The notes under the pieces are model-generated. The model saw only the letters and a program-made list of their open reading frames with translations, did no database searches and had not been told where the DNA came from. Both the position numbers and the translations under genes were made by a program. Positions 23,644 to 33,452 of a DNA stretch of 64,000 bases are shown here, piece by piece (position 1 is the stretch's first letter; every line of letters starts with the position of its first letter). Source of the stretch: Corallium rubrum (Eukaryota; Cnidaria; Anthozoa; Scleralcyonacea; Coralliidae). The stretch covers positions 8,862,666 to 8,926,665 of the forward strand of contig OZ036013.1 in NCBI GenBank assembly GCA_964035015.1, written 5' to 3'.

Positions 23644-26600
23644 ATGGATCTTGTTGATGTAATTAAAGGATGTACAACCATTGGGGAAATTGAGGCGCTT
23701 GAGTGGCTGTTTAATTTCGATGAAAGGCATAAGGAAGCGGCTTTCAACCAGCGCATTGTGATCTTGTCGAATGAATTGGTGCGAGATTTGGAGGTTGAGA
23801 GACGTGGGATATGTCCTGATATGTTCACTGGTTGGTCGACTGAAGAACGCGCCTTGTTCGACAATGATTGGAACGACGATTCCTTCCTTGGTGATCTACC
23901 ATCAACGCCTGAAATTCTTCCGAAATGCTTCAACACCGAGTGGAATGATGACTCTTTCCTCGAACACCTACCACCTGAAGTTCGTCCAAACGATACCCAG
24001 ATTGGAGAAGGTAGTCGTAAACGACCCGCGGAGGTAAACGACGGAGCATCACAAAGTAAGAAATCTAAAACTGTTCCGTTATTTACTGTTAAGTCTGTTA
24101 AGCAAGTAAGGGTGAAGAAATTTAAGACCACGGGCCTTGATTACCGAGTACAATTCCATGATTTACAAGTGCGGGGTTTACCTGATGTTCTAAGGCTTCT
24201 ACATCAAGTGTTCGATAGTTTGCTAGATCGTGTCACCGACGGCGTTGCTATGCACGATCAAGTTCGGTTTATTATGCATTCGCCTCAGCTAGAATACCCA
24301 ATTTCGTTACCGTTCATGCCTCGTGAAAGATTGACCGCTGAAAGAATCTTAGCCGAAGTCGAAAGAGTCATTCAGTCAAACGATACGTTTACCTTAGATG
24401 ATTCGATTACTGTTAACATTATCCATGTTGAGATGCCGAACGGAGGAACGGGAAAAAAGCGAACTATCGCCAATCTAGAGAAATACTTAACTAACAAAAG
24501 GGCTATCGTCCGGATTCAAAACAAAGATAACTTATGTCTAGCTCGAGCCATTGTTGTCGCGAAAGCCAAAGTCGACAATGATGAAAGATATCCCTACATT
24601 AAGAATACCAACGCTGCGATACAAGCCAACCTTGCCCATGAATTACATGAGAAAGCCAATGTGCCATTAGGACAATGTGGTATCGAAGAAGTCAAGAAAT
24701 TTCAAACGTATTTGACCGACTACCAAATTAACATTGTTTCAAAGGAACATTTGAATACCATAATTTATTCTGGTCCGGAAACATCTAAACATATCTATCT
24801 CTACGCCCACCATAATCACTACGATGTGATTTCAAGCATGCCGGCGTTTGTCGCTCGCAAGAAGTACTGCCACGTGTGTAAGAAAGGTTACGATAAGATC
24901 GAAGACCATCTTTGCGGTGACACGTGTAAACTTTGTTACACACAAAACTGTCCGATCACAAGCTGGGTTCATTGCGAAGATTGTAACCGTTTCTTTAAAA
25001 GCCAAGAATGTTTTAATCGGCATAAAGCATTCGTGGGGGAAAAGCGATTGATTTGTGCATCTGCCGTGAAATGTAAACATTGTAATCATGTGGTGAAAAG
25101 AGCAAACGAACTCCCTCAGAACCATAACTGTGGCCTTGTTCGATGTACAGTATGTATGAAATACGTAGATGTTGAGGACCATCAATGTTATATTCAACCC
25201 GTAAAGCAAAGAAAAACTGATTCGGGAACTCAATCTGATACAAATTTATTCGATGATGAGGCGGCCGTAGGAGAAGAAGTTACTGAAAGTGACTACAACC
25301 AGTTATTGTTCTTTGACTTTGAATGTACACAAGAGGGTGGCGATCACGTGCTAAATCTATGTGTTGTACACAATGAAAACGGTCAAGAGTGGGTGTTCCG
25401 TGGTCCAAATACACGCGATGAATTTTGCGAATGGTTGTTCCAGGAGCAACACACCGGCAGTATAGTAATGGCTCATAATTCTCAAGGCTATGATGGCTAT
25501 TTCATTTTACAATATCTACATAAGAATGGCTTGGTACCGGAAGTCATCATGCGTGGGGCGAAGATTTTAACACTTAACGTGCCAGTGTTAAATATTAAGT
25601 TCGTCGACTCATTATGTTTTATTCCGATGAGACTTGCAAGTTTTCCAAAAACATTCGGTCTAACTGAACTTGCCAAAGGTTACTTTCCACATCATTTTAA
25701 CATCGACGCCAACCAGAGTTACGTGGGCCCTATTCCCGCCGCAAAGTATTACGATCCAGACGGAATGAGTCCTGATGATAGAACCAAATTTTATGAATGG
25801 TATAACCCCATGGAAGCTAGCGATTACGTTTTTAACTTTCAAGAAGAAATTCTAAAGTATTGCCGTTCGGACGTCGATATCCTCCGACGTTGTTGTCTTG
25901 AGTTCCGTGAACTGTTTCGCTCGGTTACAGATATTGATCCATTCGAGAAATGTCTGACGATCGCCTCAGCATGTAATTTGGTGTTCCGTAAGAACTTTCT
26001 ACGTGAGAATACGATTGCCGTGATCCCACCACATGGTTACAAACCTCAAGACAAACAATCAGTAATTGCCCTGAAATGGCTCGGGTACACGGCACAGTCC
26101 AACAACATTTCCATACGTCATGCGCGTAATTTTGGCGAACAACGCATCGGTAAATACCGTGTTGATGGTTATCACGTCGAGACCAAAACAGTCTACGAAC
26201 TGCATGGCTGTTTCTGGCATGGCTGCATTAGATGCTATTCTAGAGACACCTTAAACCCTGTCAATCAGCAAACTATGCAAGACTTACCCCAGCGCACCCT
26301 AGAGAAGACGCGCTACCTCAGAGCGCACGGTTATAATGTCGTTGAGATGTGGGAGTGTGATTTGAGACGTCAGATCGATGCCGATTCTGAAATGAAAGCA
26401 TATTTCGATAATTTCGAAATCTCCGAGCCTCTCGAACCGAGACACGCCCTGTACGGGGGGCGCACGAATGCCTCCAAATTATTTCACGAGTGTCGAGAAA
26501 ACGAGAAGATACACTATGTGGATTTCACCAGTCTTTATCCATGGACCAATAAGTATTGCACCTACCCCGTTGGTCATCCGGAGATCGTTACAGAGAACTT

Positions 26601-27854
26601 TGGAGATATTTCACAATACTACGGTATAGTGAAATGTACAATTCTACCACCACGTCGTCTCCTACACCCTGTACTTCCGTATAGAGCTCATGGAAAACTC
26701 ATGTTTTCGTTGTGCCGGACTTGCACAGACAATCTTCAACAAGAGCCATGCAATCACACCGTCCAAGAACGCGCCTTTCAGGGTACCTGGGTAACACTGG
26801 AACTGCAGAAAGCGTTAGAGAAGGGTTATCGTTTATTGAACATCCATGAGGTGTGGCATTTTCCCCAAACCAGTAATGAACTTTTTACTGACTACATTGA
26901 CACATTTTTAAAGATTAAACAGGAATCTAGTGGTTTTCCAGAGGGGTGTGACACTGAGGAGAAGAAGCAGCATTACATCGATGAATACTTCCGAAAAGAG
27001 GGCATTCGTATGGATCAGAGCAAGATTGAGAAGAATCCTGGTCTACGTGCATTGTCGAAGCTCATGTTGAATTCGTTTTGGGGTGAGTATATTTATGTTA
27101 AAACGGCTGAAAAGAGGGAACCAAATTATTTATATTCTGTATGTTTTTATTAATTCTTGCAGGCAAGTTTGCCCAGAAGCCCAACATGACCAAGGTAAAG
27201 CTGGTTTCCAACCCAGAAGAATACTTTGACATGTTAATCTCGGATGAAATTGAAGTTACCGATGCATCATTTGTTAGCGACGACGTCGTGGAACTCCGCT
27301 ACGAGAACACAGAGAACTTCGTGGAGAGCAACTCGAGAACTAACGTGGTGATTGCAGCCTTCACTACCGCTCATGCCCGTCTCAAGTTGTACAGTGTTTT
27401 GGAGGAGTTGGAAGAACGAGTGTTGTATTATGATACGGATTCTGTGATATACACGAGCAAGCCAGAGGAGTCAGACCCCGAGACAGGTGTCTACCTTGGA
27501 GAACTTACCGATGAACTTGATGGAGACTACATTACAACGTTCGTTTCTGGTGGACCAAAAAATTATGCGTACGAGCTGAGTAGTGGTAAAACATGTTGCA
27601 AAATAAGAGGAATTACTTTAAATTATCAGACTTTAGAGAAATTGAATTTTAATGTTATGTGTGATATGGTGTATGTTAATGCCGTGTGTGATATAATAAG
27701 TCCATGTAAAGTTTCTATAGATATTCCTTTTAAAATTACGAGAGACACGAACACTAAGCAAGTGATTACTAAGCAACAAAGTAAAGATTATAGGGTAGTT
27801 TACAACAAACGCGTTATTGTAGATAGTTTTAATACAATTCCCTATGGATTTTAA
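23644..27854 (+). CDS. Protein-primed DNA polymerase B (pPolB), spliced, about 1376 aa
   Basis: The gene replicates the element by protein priming. Exon 1 is 23644-27082 and exon 2 is 27163-27854. 3'-5' exonuclease motifs are FFDFE (~556), AHNSQGYDG (~610) and YCRSDVDIL (~739). Polymerase motif A is DFTSLYP (~960) and motif B KLMLNSFWG (1139-1147), split by the intron. Motif C YYDTDS (1235-1240) lies in exon 2. The N-terminal half has a cysteine-rich zinc-binding region (~407-520) with repeated CxxC pairs, typical of Polinton polymerases. Before it there is a D-x-x-C (D296, C299) and an HY (H392) pair resembling an OTU-type cysteine-protease arrangement. ATG 23644 follows a likely splice acceptor. 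All catalytic motifs appear intact. It is the first gene of the left block. Confidence 0.93.
27083..27162 (+). other. Spliceosomal intron in pPolB (80 bp)
   Basis: The donor TTTGGG/GTGAGTAT and acceptor TTAATTCTTGCAG/GCAAG bound an AT-rich 80-bp segment containing in-frame stops. Splicing rejoins motif B with the region leading to motif C in frame (codon split after its first base). Without removal the protein would end at 27153 and lose motif C. Confidence 0.85.
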
Positions 27855-27983
27855 ATTAGGCTTTAAATTTAGTGTGATTGTAAATATACTAGTCAGGAAA
27901 CATTTTGTGTGCTTGTAAATAGGAAATTTAATAATATATCTTTTATTAACACTATCTGTTGTCTTATCTTGAAGAAAAATCAT

Positions 27984-28057
27984 TGCCAGGTGTGGGATTC
28001 GAACCCACGTCTTCTGGGACTTTAAACCCAGCGCCTTAACCATTCGGCCACCCTCGC
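27984..28057 (-). tRNA. tRNA-like gene or pseudogene (Leu-UAA-like, degenerate)
   Basis: On the minus strand a 74-nt sequence folds as a tRNA. It has D-arm GCC...GGC with an A box GTGGCCGAATGG, anticodon stem CTGGG/CCCAG around an 8-nt loop TTTAAAGT, a 5-nt variable loop, and a perfect T-arm GTGGG/CCCAC with B box GGTTCGAATCC. The D-arm resembles Leu/Ser tRNAs but the long variable arm is missing. The acceptor stem has mismatches at two of seven pairs. Pol III promoter boxes are intact, so transcription is plausible; aminoacylation is doubtful. It lies inside the Polinton between pPolB and the zinc-finger gene. Confidence 0.6.
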
Positions 28058-28262
28058 GCTTACATTCAAAGGTTCTATATTTTCTCTTTATAAAAAATTG
28101 GATCATGGGGTAACATAGGCTCCTGGGGGATCAGAGAGGGCACATGTTGTATTATTCAAACGGGACTAATTATCAAATAAAAGTCCTTCCGGGACACATA
28201 AGTCCTTGAGAATCTAACGTAATTTAAGTTGTCGCTAAAAGTCTAAACGTTTAGTGTACATC

Positions 28263-28538
28263 ATGCCTCGGAAGCTTAAGGACTGCCCCATCTGTGGAAA
28301 GAAAAGTTTACTCAAATTGTCCAACCATTTGGCTGACATCCATCAATTGTCCTCAAAAGATAGACAATCGTATTTGATTCGAGCTAAAGCTTCTCCTATA
28401 GATTTAGAAACTTTGTTAAAAGAATTACACAGACTTATCCGAAATACTAAGTACACAGAACGGGTACAATGTTCTGGTATATGTTCTGGAATTAACTGTA
28501 TGGAGTACATAATTAAACTGAACAGACCGAGTTTGTAA
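28263..28538 (+). CDS. Small C2H2 zinc-finger protein
   Basis: About 91 residues. The N-terminus after MPRKLKD carries CPICGKK...HLADIH, a C2H2 finger (two Cys three residues apart, two His five apart). Short C2H2 proteins of this type occur in animal Polintons; the role is unknown, perhaps DNA binding or packaging. ATG 28263 (CATCATGCC) is preferred over the upstream non-ATG codon at 28254. The last 15 codons lie in the left arm of a perfect 45-bp palindrome whose right arm forms the start of the ATPase gene. The C-terminus of this protein is therefore antisense ATPase sequence and may not be ancestral. Confidence 0.6.
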   Translation: MPRKLKDCPICGKKSLLKLSNHLADIHQLSSKDRQSYLIRAKASPIDLETLLKELHRLIRNTKYTERVQCSGICSGINCMEYIIKLNRPSL

Positions 28539-28587
28539 AATCACAAACTCGGTCTGTTCAGTTTAATTATGTACTCCATACAGTTAA
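28492..28587. repeat. Perfect 45-bp palindrome, 6-nt loop
   Basis: Left arm 28492-28536 and right arm 28543-28587 are exact reverse complements separated by AAAATC. It spans the end of the zinc-finger gene and the first codons of the ATPase gene. Confidence 0.97.
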
Positions 28588-29207
28588 CACATCCTTTCGG
28601 GCTCATGGTCTCTGGGGGGACCAAGACGGAGAAGACAACCTTTGTGAAACAATTGTTAGCCAACGCCCAAATCATGATAGATCCCGTTCCAGAAAATATC
28701 ATGTATTTCTATTCCGAATATCAAGATACATTTGCTGAAACAGAATTAGTCGTGCCTGGTATTCAGTTTGTCCAAGGTTTGCCACAGTCGATGCTGGATA
28801 GTATTAATCCCAAAACACGAAATCTATTTATCATTGATGATATGATGGGAGAAAAAGATGCAGAAATTGCTAAACTTTTTACGAAGAAATCGCACCATGG
28901 GAATCTCAGCGTGATTTATATCGTGCAGAATTTGTTTCATCAAAGCAAAGATCACCGTACCATTTCTCTCAATGCAAGTTACTTAGTGCTTATGAAAAAT
29001 GTTCGAGATGCGAGCCAAGTGACTCATCTGGCTAAACAGTTGTATCCTAGCAACACTAAATTTTTTCAGCAAGCCTACCAATTGGCAACCAAAGAGCCGT
29101 ATTCCTACTTATTTGTCGATCTCACTCCGACCTGTCCCGATGAAATTCGACTAAGGTCCGGGATCTTTCCGACAGATACACACTACGTGTACCAGCCCAG
29201 AGTATAA
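28569..29207 (+). CDS. A32/FtsK-type genome-packaging ATPase
   Basis: 212 residues, matching the length of Polinton/adenovirus IVa2-A32-like packaging ATPases, which pump DNA into capsids. The order is N-terminal strand HPFGLMVSGGT, P-loop position GGTKTEKTTF (residues ~17-26), Walker B NLFIIDDMMGE (~92-102), then SHHGNLSVIYIVQNLF, the sensor region typical of the family. The P-loop is abnormal: the family has GxxGxGKT, whereas here Lys and Glu replace the conserved glycines before KT. This suggests loss of ATP binding even though the frame is open. The start codon lies in a palindrome. It is followed by two small structural-type genes. Confidence 0.85.
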   Translation: MYSIQLTHPFGLMVSGGTKTEKTTFVKQLLANAQIMIDPVPENIMYFYSEYQDTFAETELVVPGIQFVQGLPQSMLDSINPKTRNLFIIDDMMGEKDAEIAKLFTKKSHHGNLSVIYIVQNLFHQSKDHRTISLNASYLVLMKNVRDASQVTHLAKQLYPSNTKFFQQAYQLATKEPYSYLFVDLTPTCPDEIRLRSGIFPTDTHYVYQPRV

Positions 29208-29242
29208 AAGGAGCTGTTCAATGACATTGCGATCATTTGACA

Positions 29243-29572
29243 ATGTCTGCTTGTATAAGAAGGAACTGCGACGTTTTAAAAGTATTGGCAAAGTGTAAAC
29301 CAGAACTACGACAAGCGATCATAAAAGCTGCCGACGACGATTTATTAGAAGCCATTCGACAGTGTCTTTTGAACGTGTGGTGTGAAACAGTTAAGATTAC
29401 TTCGAAAACAGCAAGGAAACTATCCCCTTATAACGATCATATCAAGTTTGTTGCTGATAAACGTAATCCAGTAACAAAAAGAAAGAAAGTTATTCTACAA
29501 GAAGGCGAAGGTTTTCTGCCGTTTCTCTTAGCTCCGGTAGTTGAACAATTGGCAAGTTTTTTAACCAAATAA
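29243..29572 (+). CDS. Polinton-associated small protein with hydrophobic C-terminus
   Basis: 109 residues. The N-terminal half is helical and charged (CDVLKVLAKCKPELRQAIIK), the middle is basic, and the end GEGFLPFLLAPVVEQLASFL is an amphipathic or membrane-active helix after a GEG. I know this architecture from animal Polintons, where the function is not established; a capsid-associated or membrane-lytic role would be a guess. The ATG at 29243 is used rather than the TTG at 29237. Its TAA overlaps the ATG of the next gene by one base (TAATG), suggesting coupled expression or one transcript. Confidence 0.6.
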   Translation: MSACIRRNCDVLKVLAKCKPELRQAIIKAADDDLLEAIRQCLLNVWCETVKITSKTARKLSPYNDHIKFVADKRNPVTKRKKVILQEGEGFLPFLLAPVVEQLASFLTK

Positions 29573-30297
29573 TGGAACACGTCCGGAGACTGGTGTTAGT
29601 TCCAGAACATATGACAGAGCGAAAGAAACCCTTGGTCACTCCGTTAACAGCGCAGGTGAATGAACTAGATTCAGAAATGCAAAATCTTCTTAAACGTGAA
29701 GATATAACACAAGACGAGAAAGTGAAAATGTACGATCAGTCGCTTCAACGTTATCTGATTTATTACGATAAAAGAATGAGTAGACCTGTACGTGTAAACG
29801 TCATACCGCCTACGACACCCACTCCTGAAGAACCAGTGAATATAGAAGAGGCTGCTGAAACAGAACCCTCTGAGCTCCCGGGAGAGATAGAAACTGACAT
29901 TTTAGAAAGTGTACCTGTAACAATGAAATCAAGAGCTCGACAGTTGGTTAAGAAACTTAAAGCGAATAAAGACCTCATAGGATGGACTGACCAAGGACAG
30001 ATGGTGTTCAAAGGACGACCCATTCCGGGTACAAATGTTGTTGACTTGGTCAACGATTCTCTACGCCAACGAAAGAATTTCAACCCTGCTGGATGGCAGC
30101 TTTTCGCAAAAGCATTAGGAAACATGAATGTTCCCGAAGGCATTATCAGAAATGAAAATCGTTTGAGTGTGGTACGGGAATATAAGACTAAAGATATTTC
30201 AGACACCACCCCCCTGATGTCACATGTAGCCCCAGCAACATCAAAAAGAACAAAACGAAGAGACAAAAACTTACATCCATATAAATGGGTTAAATAA
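29572..30297 (+). CDS. Polinton-associated conserved protein of unknown function
   Basis: 241 residues. The N-terminus is helical (LVTPLTAQVNELDSEMQNLL), then comes a Pro/Glu-rich linker (~80-105), then a conserved globular part at about residues 115-200 with RQLVKKLKANKDLIGWTD, GRPIPGTNVVDLVNDSLR and NFNPAGWQLFAKAL. A basic tail ends in HPYKWVK. I recognise this pattern as recurrent in cnidarian-type Polintons, next to the ATPase and capsid genes, but no biochemical role is known to me. It is the last gene of the + block; AATAAA follows at 30327. Confidence 0.6.
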   Translation: MEHVRRLVLVPEHMTERKKPLVTPLTAQVNELDSEMQNLLKREDITQDEKVKMYDQSLQRYLIYYDKRMSRPVRVNVIPPTTPTPEEPVNIEEAAETEPSELPGEIETDILESVPVTMKSRARQLVKKLKANKDLIGWTDQGQMVFKGRPIPGTNVVDLVNDSLRQRKNFNPAGWQLFAKALGNMNVPEGIIRNENRLSVVREYKTKDISDTTPLMSHVAPATSKRTKRRDKNLHPYKWVK

Positions 30298-30326
30298 ATT
30301 TATTCCTTGTAAAGCTTTGATATTAC

Positions 30327-30370
30327 AATAAAAGAATTGTTTACAACATTATATTTGTCTTGTATTTATT
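30327..30370. terminator. Convergent polyadenylation signals
   Basis: AATAAA on + at 30327-30332 serves the left block, and TTTATT at 30365-30370 reads AATAAA on the minus strand for the right block. The two blocks meet here within about 70 bp. Confidence 0.6.
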
Positions 30371-30830
30371 ACACACAATAATATTTACGCATAAAGTCAC
30401 GAACTAGCGTGTCATTCCATTCTTTATTATCAGTAAACATGCCAACAATTGTTGACATGGGTATATTTCTACATCGATGTAAGGCATAAAACAAACAATA
30501 TTGTCCACACACGCGAGACCCTAATGACTGTAAAGTCTGTTCATTCCAAGTAAAACTACTAGCATAATCTCGTAAAAACGTTTCAAAGGTTATGCTATAA
30601 AAGCCCGGTCCTTGTCCGTACGAATCCATGAACTCCCCTTGTCCATCTAAGGTGAGATAAATTGCTACCCAATGCGTACCAGGTCCATTACTAGAATCCA
30701 CATTCAAAATAAAACCTCTAGGTCTTTCCGATATCTGACTTGGTAGACGATCCGATGGTAACACGTCTTTAAATACGGTCTTGGTAAATGGATCACCTTT
30801 CAGGACGTTTAGGATTTGTAGAGTGTTCAT
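30369..30830 (-). CDS. Adenain-like cysteine protease (capsid maturation)
   Basis: 153 residues. The catalytic order of the adenovirus/Ulp1 fold is visible: His in GTHWVAIYL (~residue 54), Asp in GEFMDSYGQGPG (~70), and Gln-x5-Cys region SRVCGQYCLFYALHRCRN (~105-122). Polinton proteases cleave capsid precursors such as the pVI/pX-like protein encoded nearby. I chose ATG 30830 (MNTLQILNVL) since it lies one base after the stop of the capsid gene; the longer frame overlaps the capsid gene. The gene appears intact. Confidence 0.85.
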   Translation of the reverse strand: MNTLQILNVLKGDPFTKTVFKDVLPSDRLPSQISERPRGFILNVDSSNGPGTHWVAIYLTLDGQGEFMDSYGQGPGFYSITFETFLRDYASSFTWNEQTLQSLGSRVCGQYCLFYALHRCRNIPMSTIVGMFTDNKEWNDTLVRDFMRKYYCV

Positions 30831-30831
30831 C

Positions 30832-32178
30832 TTAACTGCTAAAGTCGCATAGAACGTTTCGATTGGCGTCAATTTCGATAAGACTTTGAAATTCTCCAAG
30901 CACCACGATATTTATAGCTGCTGTCAGAGCCGTTCCAAACTGACATTCTATCGATACGTTTCCATTTTTAATCGGTTGCATATGATCGCTGAGGCACAGA
31001 TCAGCTGTCAGATCAAACACGAATAGAGTGTACCCATTGGCATACTCGTCTCGTGTAATACCATTGCCATCATTTTGAAATAACTTGTTAGTGCCAGCAT
31101 ACAAGGTTTGGAAAGCGGACACGTAGTTACTTCCTCTCGCAGCAGCAAATTTCAGTTGTAGGGGTTTTCCAGGCAAATGTTCTCCATTTACAGTTAGACC
31201 AAGAGAAGTGATGTCGTAGTTTTTGAAATTGAAAGGATTTTTGGTATAGGTACCATTATAAGCATCTGCATCTACCATTCCGATAACCACTCGATTAGGT
31301 ATAGGGCCTTGAAATATATTTGGTTGATTGCCTGACATATTTCCTCTCGGTACAGAAACCACTTTACAACTGACACGATTGATAGGGTACTTGGCCGTGA
31401 CACGTTGAAGGGCATGGGTATGAGCCAACATAACGGTAGAAGAGACGTTGACACGTCGAACGCGAAATACACATTCTTCCAAAACCACTTTAAAGTCAGG
31501 ATGATCTGCTGACGACACTAGGGAAAATGGGTTTCTCGAACGCACTAGTTTGAGTTTGATTTGTACAGAACCAAGAATATAACGGTCTTGTGCAAACAGG
31601 TCGGAATGGATTCTGCCTTCCATAGCCACAGACTTGCTTTAGCTTGCATGATCATACCGCAGTTTCAAACCCTTGTTTGCATCGGCATCTCCTGCTACAG
31701 GGTTCACGACATCCATTCGACCAGCCTGATCTTTATAGAATAACGCTGAGGTTAGATGAGATGATTTTGCGTCTTTGCTAAAGTTCAGTACAGTCTCCAT
31801 GTATGATCGGTAGGGATAAGCAGTGCTCGACGGTGTGACAAGTTTGTTGTTCAGATAAACTTCCACTTGAGAAAATAAAGCATGCATCCACAGATTTACA
31901 GGCCCGACTTGAACATCTTCATCGAGATCAGATCCGTCGTTGTTGGTTATTTTTGCTTTCACGTGTAGGTAACTGTTTGCTAAATCGGTATACACATCAG
32001 AATTTGCAGCACACAGAAACTCGATGGTGTCTGAAGCTCCAATACTCGATACTGGATCTATATCTTCCCAAAATCCTTTATTCATTTCTACTTGTGTACC
32101 AGGCATTACAAATAAATCTAATTCTGATTTTCCACACTCGCACGAATCTTTATGTAGGGCACTAAAAGCTTGACTCAT
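30832..32178 (-). pseudogene. Major capsid protein (double jelly-roll), interrupted by an in-frame stop
   Basis: Two frames, 31639-32178 and 30832-31638, are in the same phase and separated only by a TAA at 31639-31641. Together they cover about 448 codons, the size of Polinton major capsid proteins. The N-terminal part has VMPGTQVEMNKGFWEDIDPV and a DLANSYLHVKAKI strand; the second part begins near GRIHSDLFAQDRYILGSVQI, a conserved jelly-roll segment. The family forms the hexagonal capsomers. A CAA or AAA to TAA change would explain the break. The gene overlaps the start of the pVI/pX-like gene's stop by 4 bases and is followed by the protease one base later. Function as a full-length capsid protein is not possible without readthrough. 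Confidence 0.8.
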
Positions 32179-32648
32179 GATTTATATTTCATAAACGGTC
32201 CAATCTTTGCTTCCGTAGGCACAGATGTTTTCTTCTTCACAGTTTGCGAACGACTGATGGTTTTACGTCTTGTGTTGCCTTTTACAGGAGAATTCACCCG
32301 TTTGCGTTTACGACCGGCTCCTGATTGGTTTGTAATCTGACGGACCCCTTTTTGAGCAAGATCGTTCACGGCTTCAGAACCACGCCCTTTTATCGCTTCC
32401 TTTACATTCTTCCCTGCCAGAACATCTTGAACAACGTCTTTTACAGCTTGCAGAGCTCTTCTTCCAATAGCCTGAGCTCCTCGTTTTACCAGAGGTATTG
32501 CAAAGCGTGCAATACTTTTAAAAAAACTTCCAATGCCGTAACCTTTCTGAATACGTGCACCTCGGAAACCAGGTAGACTTCCGCCTTGTTGTTTTCTCAA
32601 ATAATGTTGTTGAAACTGCTTTACGTCTGGAATAATTGTATGTCTCAT
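32175..32648 (-). CDS. Adenovirus pVI/pX-like basic capsid-associated protein
   Basis: 157 residues, strongly basic. The N-terminus contains QQGGSLPGFRGARIQ and YGIGSFFKSIARFAIPL, that is Gly-Gly/Gly-x-Gly sites resembling adenain cleavage sites followed by an amphipathic helix. The middle has a KRGAQAIGRRALQAVKDVV helix, and the C-terminus (~105-150) is rich in Lys, Arg and Ser and could bind DNA. In Polintons such a gene sits between the penton-like and major capsid genes, as here. A role in membrane lysis or DNA condensation is inferred from adenovirus. Confidence 0.65.
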   Translation of the reverse strand: MRHTIIPDVKQFQQHYLRKQQGGSLPGFRGARIQKGYGIGSFFKSIARFAIPLVKRGAQAIGRRALQAVKDVVQDVLAGKNVKEAIKGRGSEAVNDLAQKGVRQITNQSGAGRKRKRVNSPVKGNTRRKTISRSQTVKKKTSVPTEAKIGPFMKYKS

Positions 32649-32650
32649 TT

Positions 32651-33403
32651 TTAAATGAAATACGAAGATCTCCGCTGTCTAAAGTGAAGTGTCACGATCG
32701 ACTTCCCGAAGCCAAATGGTACGTTTTCGTTTTTGTCGTCCTTTATATTCACTTCAATCGATTCGAAGGACTTCACCTTGACAGGAATATATTGTGGGTT
32801 ACGGAGACTGACGTTCACGTTTTCACCATAACTTCCTTGAGTATTGACAATTCTGAGTAGAGGCACTTTGACATCACCGACAAACTGTGCATCCACGATA
32901 TCGGTATATATATACATGGCTGAAAATCCTCCGTTAACATCTGCTACGTAAGGGCTTAGGGTTTTCTTTTTAATTACGGTGTCTTGTTGAAACCCTAATG
33001 TCGCAGCAATATCACCAGATATCCACACCAGTCCACCTTTAGGCACATCAATCATGACTTTGTGTTTACTTGCAATGTAAGAAAATTTTATCTTGGTTCG
33101 TGCCTCTTTGTTCATGCTACGGTTTAAAGCCCCCACGAGATCAGCAATGGTGTTATAGTAGCCATCTGGGATAAGAGCCGTATCGTCATATTTTGTTCCA
33201 GCGTTATAGAGAAACGTTTGTTGATTACCTTTTCGAATCGTGCTCCATGTATGGGGATAATATAACTCTGACAAAGCTACTTCCCAATCACCTGTTAGTT
33301 GTATAGTTTCAGCAAGTTTCACTTTAAAATTAGCTACAGTATTATCGGGAAAATATTCCATAGAGCTATTACTTGGAAGCGTTAAATAAAACTGTGTTGC
33401 CAT
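32651..33403 (-). CDS. Penton-like minor capsid protein (single jelly-roll)
   Basis: 250 residues starting at MATQFYLTLPSNSSMEYFPD. The N-terminal blocks NTVANFKVKLAETIQLTGDW and EVALSELYYPHTW are characteristic of the Polinton penton-like protein, followed by a beta-rich body and the C-terminal PVKVKSFESIEVNIKD. In the capsid it fills the five-fold vertices. ATG 33403 is chosen over the upstream one at 33448 because family members start just before FYLTLPSN. Frame intact. It is three bases from the next gene downstream. Confidence 0.82.
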   Translation of the reverse strand: MATQFYLTLPSNSSMEYFPDNTVANFKVKLAETIQLTGDWEVALSELYYPHTWSTIRKGNQQTFLYNAGTKYDDTALIPDGYYNTIADLVGALNRSMNKEARTKIKFSYIASKHKVMIDVPKGGLVWISGDIAATLGFQQDTVIKKKTLSPYVADVNGGFSAMYIYTDIVDAQFVGDVKVPLLRIVNTQGSYGENVNVSLRNPQYIPVKVKSFESIEVNIKDDKNENVPFGFGKSIVTLHFRQRRSSYFI

Positions 33404-33452
33404 GTCGAAGAACAATACACAAATGAACACAAATTGTAAGGTACACACATTT

